Positions 50,553 through 58,500 of a stretch of DNA of 62,666 nt are shown piece after piece. Origin of the DNA: Candidatus Gastranaerophilales bacterium. GTDB taxonomy: Bacteria; Cyanobacteriota; Vampirovibrionia; Gastranaerophilales; Gastranaerophilaceae. The translations under genes were made by a program, and so were the position numbers. Location of the stretch: NCBI GenBank assembly GCA_944325785.1, contig CALVBN010000011.1:1-62666 (forward strand), in the 5' to 3' direction. The notes under the pieces are model-generated. The model had not been told where the DNA came from. It saw nothing but the letters and a program-made list of their open reading frames with translations, and did no database searches. Numbering within the stretch: position 1 is the first letter of the stretch; every line of letters begins with the position of its first letter.

Positions 50553-50942
50553 ATGATAAGAGTTTTAATCCCAGGTGACAGGGAATTTTATTTGTATAGA
50601 AATGATTGTAAAAAATTATACGAGTATAATCAAGCGAAAATTCAAGATTCCAATACTTTTGATTTTATCTGTAGTAATACGTTTTTCTATTTGTTTGTCT
50701 GTGATATCGGGCTGATTGGTGCAATTTATTATTTTGTTGACGAAGACGGCAAGTTATTTCTTAACGGTTTTGCAAACCGAAAAATGCATAAGCTTAATCT
50801 TGAATGTCTGAAGATGTCTTTAGAATGGTTTGATACTGATATTTATGCACAGGCTCAGAACAGAGCCTCCGCACTATGCCTCTTAAGATGCGGATTCAAA
50901 AGACTAAAAGAGAATGTGTTTGTTTTTAGAAAAAACTTGTAA
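50553..50942 (+). CDS. GNAT-like acetyltransferase domain protein of the phage
   Basis: 129 aa from the ATG at 50553, which has AAGAAGG upstream. The central strands (FFYLFVCDIGLIGAIYYFVDEDGKLFLNGF) and the end AQAQNRASALCLLRCGF resemble the N-acyltransferase fold (substrate strand, then the N-x-x-S/A...GF acetyl-CoA region). The pyrophosphate-binding loop is not evident. GNAT-like proteins occur in podovirus structural operons. Functional call is moderate. Confidence 0.6.
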   Translation: MIRVLIPGDREFYLYRNDCKKLYEYNQAKIQDSNTFDFICSNTFFYLFVCDIGLIGAIYYFVDEDGKLFLNGFANRKMHKLNLECLKMSLEWFDTDIYAQAQNRASALCLLRCGFKRLKENVFVFRKNL

Positions 50943-51005
50943 TATGTGAAGGTTAAAGATGAATTTTAAATATTAAACTGTGGGTATTAATATCGCTCGC
51001 GGTTC

Positions 51006-51115
51006 TGTAGGGTGCAAATTTTTGCACCAATAACTGTTTCAAAACTCAAATTTTTATTATAGGAAATACTATATTTTAATAAATTATAAGGTGGTGCAAA
51101 GAATTGCACCCTACA
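51006..51115. mobile_element. 110-bp MITE-like element M2
   Basis: Same element as M1, including the 12-bp inverted ends and the flanking GTTC and TGGCTA. It separates the GNAT-like gene from the next group of membrane genes. Confidence 0.85.
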
Positions 51116-51152
51116 TGGCTATTATTTACCGCATCAACTCCGGGGTATTTTG

Positions 51153-51575
51153 CTATTTAGTATGGATGTCGTAATACATTAAATCGCTAGGCAACAGTGG
51201 TGAAAGAATGGTTGTATAGATAAAAACGTAAATTAAACAAGCAAAATATATAAGTGATAAAAAGGCGGATATATAGATAAAAGTATTATAGATTTTATTA
51301 TTAAGAATAAATTTATTGTTTATTTTATGTTTAAAGATGTTTTCAAACAAATAGACAACAAATGATATTAACAATAGGCAAATATACCATCCTGTTAATG
51401 ACATAAAATACCAGTCCAGCCCGCCTGCCGAGCTATTATTGGGATACATTTTATGAAGTTCTTCAATTTCTTTGCCTATATAAACTATTACAAAAGTTTC
51501 GTATAATCCCGCAATAGCAAAAATATGAAAACTTATAAACTGATTTAAGAGTTTTATTTTAGTTAAAAAGTTCAT
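51153..51575 (-). CDS. Small membrane protein, family 2 (cassette 5)
   Basis: 140 aa, four helices (FHIFAIAGLYETFVIVYIG; WYFMSLTGWYICLLLISFVVYLFE; IYNTFIYISAFLSLIYFACLIYVFIYTTI). The loop HKINNKFILNNKIYNTFIY resembles the family-1 signature KSKFLLNNKxYN. N-terminus NFLTKIKLLNQFIS. TTGAAA-N16-TAAAAT-N6-ATG precedes it. Function unknown. Confidence 0.68.
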   Translation of the reverse strand: MNFLTKIKLLNQFISFHIFAIAGLYETFVIVYIGKEIEELHKMYPNNSSAGGLDWYFMSLTGWYICLLLISFVVYLFENIFKHKINNKFILNNKIYNTFIYISAFLSLIYFACLIYVFIYTTILSPLLPSDLMYYDIHTK

Positions 51576-51609
51576 ATTAGCATTTTATATTAAAGAAAGG
51601 ATATTTCAA
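51576..51609 (-). promoter_or_regulatory. Leaderless-type promoter, cassette 5
   Basis: TTGAAA (51609-51604), 16 nt, TAAAAT (51587-51582), 6 nt, then ATG. It overlaps the ribosome site of the plus-strand ORF at 51612. Confidence 0.7.
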
Positions 51610-51611
51610 TT

Positions 51612-51704
51612 ATGACAGATTTATCCGTACTTCGCATTTCCGTTCCTAACGACAAAACACAAATCCGTATAAAAAGCAGGCAACTAGTGTTATTAAATAT
51701 ATGA
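51612..51704 (+). pseudogene. Truncated small phage ORF
   Basis: AAAGAAAGG, then ATG and MTDLSVLRISVPNDKTQIRI, running out at codon 31 inside the 3' end of the convergent membrane gene at 51646. The ribosome site and first codons look like a phage gene whose remainder has been lost. A genuine 30-aa gene cannot be excluded. Confidence 0.4.
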
Positions 51705-51993
51705 TTGATATTAAAGTTCCAAAAAGCAGAACTAATGAATATTGTTTATACTTTAGAAAACCGAAAGGTATTTTGTATTGTGTAATAATTTCTATACAAA
51801 AAACTATAAAAGCAACGATAAATATTGCAGTAATTATTGCATTAAAAATAAATAGCAACGGTATATATGAATAATCCGGCTCGGTTAAAAAAGTCCAATA
51901 AATGAATATAAGCATTATATTGTAACCATTCAATGCGAAAATATTATAACTAATTTTTTGATTATATTTATTTAACTTATCTACAAATTTCAT
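51646..51993 (-). CDS. Small membrane protein, family 2 (cassette 6)
   Basis: 115 aa, three or four helices (NIFALNGYNIMLIFIYWTFL; YIPLLFIFNAIITAIFIVAFIVFCIEIIT; YSLVLLFGTLISIIYLITLVACFLYGFVF). N-terminus KFVDKLNKYNQKISYNIFAL parallels the gene at 51153. TAATAT lies 7 nt before the ATG, though the -35 is poor. Confidence 0.66.
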   Translation of the reverse strand: MKFVDKLNKYNQKISYNIFALNGYNIMLIFIYWTFLTEPDYSYIPLLFIFNAIITAIFIVAFIVFCIEIITQYKIPFGFLKYKQYSLVLLFGTLISIIYLITLVACFLYGFVFCR

Positions 51994-52066
51994 AAAAATA
52001 TATTACAATAAAATAAAGGATAATTTTTGTCGGGCTGAAAACATCGTCTGTTTATTGTTTTTTTTA

Positions 52067-52090
52067 GCTAATCAATTGTTACGTAATAGT
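52067..52090. repeat. 24-bp direct repeat, left copy
   Basis: GCTAATCAATTGTTACGTAA plus TAGT, at the 3' end of the gene at 52068. Repeated exactly at 53100-53123, just beyond element M3. Confidence 0.7.
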
Positions 52091-52847
52091 ACAAAATTTG
52101 ACTTTGTTTTTTATTTACACCAATACCATAATAGTATGGAAGACCGGTTGCGAGTTGTTTTCCTTGTGTGCTGTCGCCGACGTCATAAAAAGTAAAATCA
52201 GAAAAATTTATTCCATTATAGTAATATTTTTGACTGCTGTCATATTCCCAAGTTTTCAAAAATGAATGCTTTTTTAACTCATTTTCGATGTACTTTTTAT
52301 CAATATCAAATTTTAAATACAAAAACTGATTTCCGAAAATTGTATATGTCTTTGCAAAAAATACTATATTTGACGCTTCTGCGGGGATTTTTTGGGGAAA
52401 ATGTGCAACTTGTTCTGCCGGATAGGCTTCAAGTGCCAGAGGATAATTTTCAAGTTTATTATATATTGATTCCATTCTGATTTCCGAGTAATGGTACCAT
52501 ATTATAGAAGAAATTATTATTTGTACGACAACAATTAAAGTAATATTCAAACAGAAAGATAGAATCCGGCTGGAATTCGGAAATTTTTTAAATAACAAGT
52601 ATGAAAATAAAGATACTAAATATACAGCAAGTGCAGGGACAAAAAATAATAAACCATAGACTTTTTGTTTTGGATCAAAATTTATCATATAGTCAAGAAA
52701 GGGAATAGAAGCCAAAATTATAGCTGTAAAATTAGCTAAAGTTAAAAATGGGTGTCCTTCTAGTATAATTTTAGATTTTTTTAAAAAATAGAGAATCTTG
52801 CCAATTAATGGAAATTTAATACTTAAATCAATATATTTTCTATTCAT
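52068..52847 (-). CDS. Membrane protein with extracytoplasmic domain, 259 aa (cassette 7)
   Basis: Three helices in the first half (FLTLANFTAIILASIPFLDYMI; GLLFFVPALAVYLVSLFSYLLF; ITLIVVVQIIISSIIWYHYS) followed by a soluble domain of about 130 residues rich in Tyr and Phe. That domain is probably outside the cytoplasm. No known domain. TATGAT 11 nt before the ATG and no Shine-Dalgarno. Part of the minus-strand series. Confidence 0.66.
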   Translation of the reverse strand: MNRKYIDLSIKFPLIGKILYFLKKSKIILEGHPFLTLANFTAIILASIPFLDYMINFDPKQKVYGLLFFVPALAVYLVSLFSYLLFKKFPNSSRILSFCLNITLIVVVQIIISSIIWYHYSEIRMESIYNKLENYPLALEAYPAEQVAHFPQKIPAEASNIVFFAKTYTIFGNQFLYLKFDIDKKYIENELKKHSFLKTWEYDSSQKYYYNGINFSDFTFYDVGDSTQGKQLATGLPYYYGIGVNKKQSQILYYYVTID

Positions 52848-52944
52848 AAAATAACTTTATCATATTGTTTAAACTTTGTCCATAAATCAAGGTTTTAAGG
52901 ACAATATAGAAAAATACGATTTTATCTGTAAGAAAGGAGAAAAA

Positions 52945-52992
52945 ATGAGTTATATCAATGAACAACGTAAAAAAATAAACCAAGTTCTGTAG
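52945..52992 (+). pseudogene. Small phage ORF cut off by element M3
   Basis: AGAAAGGAG, then ATG and SYINEQRKKINQVL; the TAG stop lies within the left end of M3 (52988). The start resembles those at 48806 and 56230. It shows that M3, or the repeat unit that carries it, landed in a translated gene. Confidence 0.5.
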
Positions 52993-53097
52993 GGTGCAAA
53001 TTTTTGCACCAATAACCGTTTCAAAATCCAAATTTTTATTATAGGAAATACTATATTTTAATAAATTATAAGGTGATGCAAAGAATTGCATCCTACA
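52988..53097. mobile_element. 110-bp MITE-like element M3
   Basis: The third copy. A right-end change (TTGCATCCTACA) breaks perfect symmetry with TGTAGGGTGCAA at one position. Flanks GTTC and TGGCTA are kept. It is followed by the right 24-bp repeat. Confidence 0.83.
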
Positions 53098-53174
53098 TGG
53101 CTAATCAATTGTTACGTAATAGTTAGTAGGTTTTGGTAATCTTGGATTACCGAAACATTATTACTTATGTTTTT

Positions 53175-53207
53175 GATGCGGTAAATCACAGATTTACCAC
53201 ATCCTAC
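53175..53207. repeat. GGTAAATC hairpin repeat 2
   Basis: GATGCGGTAAATC and GATTTACCACATCCTAC form a hairpin of the same family as 30544. Confidence 0.6.
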
Positions 53208-53219
53208 CTGCTTCAATTA

Positions 53220-53621
53220 TTATTTTATGGTTACAGCAGGTACAGTTTTTATGCCCATTTTTGCTTCATATTGATAAGTTCCAATTTGTTTAGCACACTT
53301 TCCTTGGGGGATATTAATTTTAAGGTCATCATAATAATTGCTGGTTTTGCCATCTCCTAATAATAGAACCAATATTTCATTAGGGTCATATATTGCGTTT
53401 GGTTGTTGTTTAGCGATAGCAAGTGCCATGTTGGGTTCGAATGTTTGCAAAACTTGTAGTTGTCTAGCATTGAAACACTTGCCTTCTTCTTCAAGTAGTG
53501 TTAAACCAGGATAGCTTCCTTTATTAGATGAATTTATTAAAATGCCTATTACAACCATAATAATAAACATTGTTATCATGCCAGCAATAAATATTAACAA
53601 ATTCTTTAAACCACTTTTCAT
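53220..53621 (-). CDS. Membrane-anchored protein, 133 aa (cassette 8)
   Basis: One N-terminal helix (LLIFIAGMITMFIIMVVIGILI) followed by a soluble domain of 100 residues with two Cys (GKCFNARQLQVLQTF; PQGKCAKQIGTYQYEA) that could form a disulphide outside the cytoplasm. LQTFEPNMALAI and NEILVLLLGDGKTSNYYDDLKI suggest a compact mixed fold. No family recognised. It is in series with the gene at 53643. Confidence 0.65.
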   Translation of the reverse strand: MKSGLKNLLIFIAGMITMFIIMVVIGILINSSNKGSYPGLTLLEEEGKCFNARQLQVLQTFEPNMALAIAKQQPNAIYDPNEILVLLLGDGKTSNYYDDLKINIPQGKCAKQIGTYQYEAKMGIKTVPAVTIK

Positions 53622-53642
53622 AAATTACCACTCTTATAAATA

Positions 53643-54032
53643 CTATTTATCTTTTTCCTTCCAAGGATTGTTATTCGGATTTACAAACTTTTTACCAGTA
53701 AAATATGTTGCAGGACAGGAATTCCCTTCCCATTGCCATTTAATAACATTATTATTCTTATCAACTTCCAAAATTCTGTTGCAAGAGGACTCTTCTCCAT
53801 AGACAGCATACTGATTGTCAGATACTTCGTATGAACTGTTTATCCAGTAATATAATTTCTTCCCTGCAATTGTTTTTTCTTGTGTTGGATACCCCCAGTG
53901 TTCAATTACTGTTTCTATATTTACACCAACCCAACTGTCCATTATTCGCTTCATTGTGTCTTTTGTACCAATTGCAAATGAAATAGTAGGAAAAACTATC
54001 ATTAAAATTACAGACAATAAAAATTTTTTCAT
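53643..54032 (-). CDS. Exported small protein, 129 aa (cassette 9)
   Basis: The start at 54032 (MKKFLLSVILMIVFPTISFA) has GAAAGGAG upstream and a clear signal peptide; the longer frame is rejected. The mature part (SWVGVNIETVIEHWGYPTQEKTI; KLYYWINSS; CNRILEVDKNNNVIKWQWEGNSCP) is of the small SmpA/BamE-like or lipoprotein type: a helix leading to G-x-P, then strands, with two Cys. Unlike the other cassettes it has a Shine-Dalgarno. The stop lies 21 bp from the gene at 53220. Confidence 0.68.
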   Translation of the reverse strand: MKKFLLSVILMIVFPTISFAIGTKDTMKRIMDSWVGVNIETVIEHWGYPTQEKTIAGKKLYYWINSSYEVSDNQYAVYGEESSCNRILEVDKNNNVIKWQWEGNSCPATYFTGKKFVNPNNNPWKEKDK

Positions 54033-54122
54033 ACTTACTCCTTTCATTTATTGTACCACAAAATTTTATTTATATTTTCCTCCACAAATGTGTAAAAATT
54101 TGCACCATATCCTCTATAGAAC

Positions 54123-54156
54123 GTAGGATGCGGTAAATCCCCGATTTACCGCATCC
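54123..54156. repeat. GGTAAATC hairpin repeat 3
   Basis: GTAGGATGCGGTAAATC and GATTTACCGCATCC pair almost fully. Confidence 0.6.
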
Positions 54157-54191
54157 GCTATATCTTCTTAACTTGCCGGTTATATTTCAAA

Positions 54192-54235
54192 AATTTTTAT
54201 AACCACGATTCACTAATCACTATTCACTATTCACG
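54192..54235. repeat. TATAACCACGA repeat, left copy
   Basis: AATTTTTATAACCACGATTC is followed by short TTCAC units. The reverse complement of a closely related sequence is at 58931-58972. The two flank the portal-to-head gene block. Confidence 0.5.
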
Positions 54236-54300
54236 AAAAATACCCTTCACCCTTCACACCTGCACACAACAATTGGAGCTAAGCTCTAGAAAGGAAAAAT

Positions 54301-56217
54301 ATGTCATTTGAATACATTATTGAAAAAGACAATTCAACCAAAAAACTTACAAAAGATGAAGAAGGCGCTCTTGTAAAGAAAATTTCTTCAAAGTTTACGG
54401 CTCTTAATTCACAGAGGGCTGGTAATTTAGAAATGGCGTCAAATCTTGCAAATGAGATTTTCTTTAAAAATGATTTTAAATCGCTTTCTGACAAAAACCA
54501 GAAATGGAAAACCAAAGTGAAAATGTGTAAAACATTTATGTTTTACCAGACATTAAAGGCTTATATCTGGCGGAATACGTATGCTAATGTGAACTCTATG
54601 TTTGATGTATCCGGCGAAAACCATGATTCTAACAATGCCTCAAATAAACAGAAGGCAATGCTTGTTGACATTTTGGAAAAAATGGATTATCCGCATACCT
54701 GCGACCAGATTATTGATAATGCTCTTTTGTACGGCGAATTAATTTCTTATACTGCCTGGAAAAAGAATTATGAAGAGTACAGAAGGCCAATTGATTTTTT
54801 CAGAAATATCTTTTCACAGGATATAAACAAGCTTCCTCTTATTTTGGATGCAATATCAAAAGGAAAAAATTACTGGGTTGATACCAAAAAGATTTATGAC
54901 AATCCGTATATTTATCCCGTTAATCCTGCGGATTTGGTTTTTGATTCTGCGCAGAAAGATAACTGGGACAGCTGTCCGAAAATCTACCGCGTGTATAAAA
55001 CACCGGATGAGATTATAAATAACAAATATTATCGTTTGTCTGCAGAGGAAAAGGCAGAAATCCTCCGATTGTGCGATAGCAGAAACAGTACAAATATCAA
55101 AAACGGAAACTTTGACGCAGATGTAGTTAAAGGTTCGACAATTGAGGTTCTGGAACACTGGGGAGATTTAAAACTTTCTGACGGAACACTTCTGAAAAAC
55201 TGGCATGCAGTGGTTATCGCGCGCAAATATCTTGCCGAATTCGGTAAAAATGAGGGGATTATTAATCCGTTTTCTTACGGTGCATTTATAACCGATCCGG
55301 AAACAAAACGCGGTATCAGTCCTTTGTATTCAATTCTTTCGCTTGCGCATCTGCAGGAAGATTTAATGAACAGAACCTGCAATCTGCAGGCGTTGAATGA
55401 AAATCCTCCTCTTCTTGCGCCGGAAGGATTTTTTGATGAGGATGAGATTAAGCTTTATCCTGGAAAAATCATTGAATACGGCGATAACCTTTCTCCTTCC
55501 GGAGCGTTTCAGCAGTTAAATTTCAATCCGAATATTTATCTTGAAGATATTTCATTCCTTAATGATTTAATGGCTGAGGTTTCCGGAATATTCCCGAATA
55601 TGATAGGCGCTGTAGAGCAAACCTCAACAAAGACTGCAACGGAGATTAACACCAAGACCCAAGGTCAGATGACAAGACTCGCAATGCTTGTTGATACGAT
55701 AAATCAAGACTTGATTATTCCGAATGTAGAAAAGGTTGCAAAGCTTTGTGCAGACTTTAAATCTGGGATTGAAACCGTTTTTGTAAATAATGAAAATAAA
55801 CAGGAAGTAATAGAAATTGATGATTATGTAAGGCAGGGGGATTATAAGTATCTGTATGCGGATTCTTCTATGACAACGCAGAAGTCTGAGCAGGCAGATA
55901 TTGTAATCCAGGCAATTGACAGATTTGCATCGCTTATTCCTTTAAACCTGCAGGAAATTTTTATTTGGTATTTTGAGCAAAAAGGCGTAGACAGCCCGGA
56001 AAGGTTCCTCGGTGCAGGGGTAAATGTAGGGGTAAATCCGGGAGGAAGTCCGAGCAGCGGAGAAGTTTCCGAAAACGAGATAAATACGCTGCTAAATACT
56101 CTGTCTGCTTTATCGGCTAATCAGGTTCAAAGCGGAACTTCTAAAGAAATAAAATCCCCTTTACAAAATCTTGACAATACGGCGAGATCAGAAAATGGTG
56201 CCGTGCAGGATAAATAA
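54301..56217 (+). CDS. Phage portal protein (podovirus/P22-like)
   Basis: 638 aa. The dodecameric portal forms the DNA gate of the capsid vertex. Evidence: length; NPADLVFDSAQKDNWDSCP; GDLKLSDGTLLKNWHAVV; GISPLYSILSLAHLQEDLMNRTCNLQAL (portal core helix region); and the C-terminal TSTKTATEINTKTQGQMTRLAML followed by a long helix, typical of P22-like portals. A Gly/Ser-rich tail ends it. AGAAAGG precedes the ATG. It is followed after 12 nt by a 58-aa ORF and then the scaffold-like and capsid genes. No terminase large subunit lies upstream. Confidence 0.85.
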   Translation: MSFEYIIEKDNSTKKLTKDEEGALVKKISSKFTALNSQRAGNLEMASNLANEIFFKNDFKSLSDKNQKWKTKVKMCKTFMFYQTLKAYIWRNTYANVNSMFDVSGENHDSNNASNKQKAMLVDILEKMDYPHTCDQIIDNALLYGELISYTAWKKNYEEYRRPIDFFRNIFSQDINKLPLILDAISKGKNYWVDTKKIYDNPYIYPVNPADLVFDSAQKDNWDSCPKIYRVYKTPDEIINNKYYRLSAEEKAEILRLCDSRNSTNIKNGNFDADVVKGSTIEVLEHWGDLKLSDGTLLKNWHAVVIARKYLAEFGKNEGIINPFSYGAFITDPETKRGISPLYSILSLAHLQEDLMNRTCNLQALNENPPLLAPEGFFDEDEIKLYPGKIIEYGDNLSPSGAFQQLNFNPNIYLEDISFLNDLMAEVSGIFPNMIGAVEQTSTKTATEINTKTQGQMTRLAMLVDTINQDLIIPNVEKVAKLCADFKSGIETVFVNNENKQEVIEIDDYVRQGDYKYLYADSSMTTQKSEQADIVIQAIDRFASLIPLNLQEIFIWYFEQKGVDSPERFLGAGVNVGVNPGGSPSSGEVSENEINTLLNTLSALSANQVQSGTSKEIKSPLQNLDNTARSENGAVQDK

Positions 56218-56229
56218 GAAAGGAGCTTT

Positions 56230-56406
56230 ATGGGTGTATTAGATAATTATATCAATGATTTAATAACAACAAGTCGTGAACGTAATGCGAAAAAAATTTT
56301 TGAGGAAATTGTTATACAACGAGCCGGTAAGTTACAGCCTTATATGATATATATTCCTCTGGAATTTAAATATGAAGAATTAAAGGATATTTTATTTAGG
56401 CAGTAG
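56230..56406 (+). CDS. Small phage ORF, 58 aa
   Basis: AAGAAAGGAG, then ATG: start MGVLDNYINDLITTSRERNA and end PYMIYIPLEFKYEELKDIL. Complete member of the small plus-strand ORF family seen broken at 48806, 49874 and 52945. It overlaps the 3' end of the convergent membrane gene at 56392 by 15 nt. Function unknown. Confidence 0.55.
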   Translation: MGVLDNYINDLITTSRERNAKKIFEEIVIQRAGKLQPYMIYIPLEFKYEELKDILFRQ

Positions 56407-56847
56407 GTATATCCAAGGGAAAAGGTACATTAAAAAAGAATAATCATATGCAGATATAGGAAATTCAATAGTAAAACTTAAAATTAATATAATGTAATTA
56501 CTGAGTGTTAATATATATATTATATTGTATATTTTATTATTTAATAAGAATTTTGATTTAACATAAATCTTTTTCTTCTTAACAAAATATAAGGTCAAAG
56601 TAATAATTTCTACAAATAATGCAACGAAGATGGTGCAACACACAATTGTAAGATGTATAATAAATATAATCAAAGAATCTAATCCTGTACTTCCATCAAT
56701 AGAATTCAAACTCTGTATATTAATACACAAAACCCATTTGTACGAAATAATAAAAAATAATGCAGATGGAATTATCAATATATGGGTGGCATGATACTGC
56801 TTGAGTTTCATTAGGAAATTGTAGAATGATTTAATATACTTAAGCAT
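56392..56847 (-). CDS. Small membrane protein, family 1 (cassette 10)
   Basis: 151 aa, four helices. Start LKYIKSFYNFLMKLKQYHA, then THILIIPSALFFIISY, and KSKFLLNNKIYNIIYILTLSNYIIL: a clear paralogue of the genes at 49311 and 49958, though about 6 kb away and between two head genes. Leaderless-type promoter. Insertion of a minus-strand gene here splits the plus-strand head operon. Confidence 0.72.
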   Translation of the reverse strand: MLKYIKSFYNFLMKLKQYHATHILIIPSALFFIISYKWVLCINIQSLNSIDGSTGLDSLIIFIIHLTIVCCTIFVALFVEIITLTLYFVKKKKIYVKSKFLLNNKIYNIIYILTLSNYIILILSFTIEFPISAYDYSFLMYLFPWIYLLPK

Positions 56848-56882
56848 AAATTAATTTTACAATATATTTTCTAAAATATCAA
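56848..56882 (-). promoter_or_regulatory. Leaderless-type promoter, cassette 10
   Basis: TTGATA (56882-56877), 17 nt, TAAAAT (56859-56854), 6 nt, then ATG. Shares AGAAAATATATTGTAAAAT with the genes at 49772 and 50416. Confidence 0.75.
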
Positions 56883-56959
56883 CTAATATAACAAATATTT
56901 AAAATGGAAAACCGTTTTAAATATTGAATCTTACTGTATAAACAAGAAAGGAAAATTTT

Positions 56960-57556
56960 ATGGAAGAAATTCAAGAACAAAACACAGTACAAGAGCCGGA
57001 AATTAATTCCGATAACTCTCAAGCACAACCGGCAGAAGGACAAGCACAAAATGCCCCTTCGGAACTTATTTTAGGGAAATTCAAAACGGTCGATGATTTA
57101 TCAAAAGCTTATCAGGAACTTGAAAAACATCAGGGAATTCAGTCCGCAGAATTAGGGTTATTGAGGCAGAACAGCGCAGCGCTTAACAATATTACTCAAG
57201 CTTGGGATAAGCAAAAACAAGTAAAAAATGCTGAAAAAGCACTGCGTGAAACTGCAGAAAAATATAATACTCCTCAGTATTTTCAAGATCCGTCATTCAG
57301 AGAGATGTACAGAGAAGCATTCCTTGCTCTAGGTGATAAGCTGGATGCTGACAGATTTATTAATCTTCTGGAAGGCTATGTTTCTTCAAGAATTTTTGCC
57401 TCCGAAAGGGCAAAGGCAGAAAAGGCTGAAACAGATAAGGTCATTGATACAATGAGTTTTTCTAAAAATGAAAAGAATTCTCTTACTCCGCCTAAGAAAA
57501 GGCTGGACGAGATGACACAAAAAGAAGTTGATGAACTTCTTGAGAGATTGATTTAA
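56960..57556 (+). CDS. Scaffold-like phage protein
   Basis: 198 aa, placed between portal and major capsid genes as head scaffolds usually are. An acidic Gln/Glu-rich start (EEIQEQNTVQEPEINSDNSQ) leads to ILGKFKTVDDLSKAYQELEK, a segment common in podovirus scaffolds (G-x-F-K-x-x-x-D-L-x-x-A-Y). A helical middle follows, with a basic end (PPKKRLDEMTQKEVDELLERLI). AGAAAGG site upstream. Confidence 0.75.
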   Translation: MEEIQEQNTVQEPEINSDNSQAQPAEGQAQNAPSELILGKFKTVDDLSKAYQELEKHQGIQSAELGLLRQNSAALNNITQAWDKQKQVKNAEKALRETAEKYNTPQYFQDPSFREMYREAFLALGDKLDADRFINLLEGYVSSRIFASERAKAEKAETDKVIDTMSFSKNEKNSLTPPKKRLDEMTQKEVDELLERLI

Positions 57557-57575
57557 TCAAAAGAAAGGACAATTT

Positions 57576-58481
57576 ATGACAACAACTAAACAAATGATAG
57601 TGAATGCGTTTTCAAAAGCATTCAGCAAACATTTCTACAATGAACTTGTTATCGGGAAATTGGCTCATTCCGAAATGAAAGACCATATTAACAAAGGTGA
57701 TGAAGTAGATATTACAATGCCCGGGCTGGTAACTTTATTTGATTATGACGGCGGTGATCTGCCGGATGCGGAAACTGCAACTGTTTCTACCTGCAAGGTT
57801 AAAATTGACAGGGGTAAGGCATTCCACTTTGAATTGTCAGAAATGGAAGAAAAAATGATTCAAGGCTCTGCCGATAATCCAGAAGCACAAGTAGAACTTG
57901 CAAAAGATTATACAAATGATGCAATAAAACAGTTTGCAGCTGCTGTAGATGCGGCTTATGCAAATCTTTATACAAGAGCAGGTCATTATCTTGATGATGA
58001 CGGCGATGCAATCACTTTGACTCCTCAAACGGCAAAAGATATTTTTGCTTATATGCAGGCAAAATTCCAGAGAGGCGACGGTAAAGGACATACAAACTGG
58101 CTGGACGGTTCTATGGTTTGTGTAGTTCCTCCGGAATATCAATTCTATTTAGGACAGCTTGATGAACTCAAATACACAGAAAGCGGAAAAGGTGAAATAA
58201 AGAAAGGATATATCGGCAATCTCTGCGGTTGGGAAATTTTAGTTTCCAATAATATCGCGCAGCCGGAAGACGGAGTTTTCTATCCTCTGTTCGGTGTTAA
58301 AGGAAAAACCCTTGCGGGCGGTATTTCTTCAGACTTAAATACTGTTTTCTATACTCCGGAAAAGAATTTTAATACCTGCTACAAAGGCTACGGCTTATAC
58401 GGCGTAGGTGCACCGCGCGCTGATTATTTAGGTACAGTTAAAATTTCAGCACCGCTTACAATTACTATACCAAGCTCTTAA
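57576..58481 (+). CDS. Major capsid protein
   Basis: 301 aa. Follows the scaffold gene by 19 nt. The pattern (N-terminal helix TTTKQMIVNAFSKAFSKHFYNELV, KGDEVDITMPG, DRGKAFHFELSEMEEKM, DAAYANLYTRAG, WLDGSMVCVVPPEYQFYL, GYIGNLCGWEILVSNNI) fits HK97-fold capsid proteins of P22-like or T7-like phages. AAAGAAAGG precedes the ATG. Assigned from position and fold-like features. Confidence 0.8.
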   Translation: MTTTKQMIVNAFSKAFSKHFYNELVIGKLAHSEMKDHINKGDEVDITMPGLVTLFDYDGGDLPDAETATVSTCKVKIDRGKAFHFELSEMEEKMIQGSADNPEAQVELAKDYTNDAIKQFAAAVDAAYANLYTRAGHYLDDDGDAITLTPQTAKDIFAYMQAKFQRGDGKGHTNWLDGSMVCVVPPEYQFYLGQLDELKYTESGKGEIKKGYIGNLCGWEILVSNNIAQPEDGVFYPLFGVKGKTLAGGISSDLNTVFYTPEKNFNTCYKGYGLYGVGAPRADYLGTVKISAPLTITIPSS

Positions 58482-58500
58482 TTAAGAAAGGAAAAATATT

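Noticed and set aside
52840..53091. Minus-strand frame of 83 aa sharing the same start
   Set aside because: Same reason: it reads through M3.
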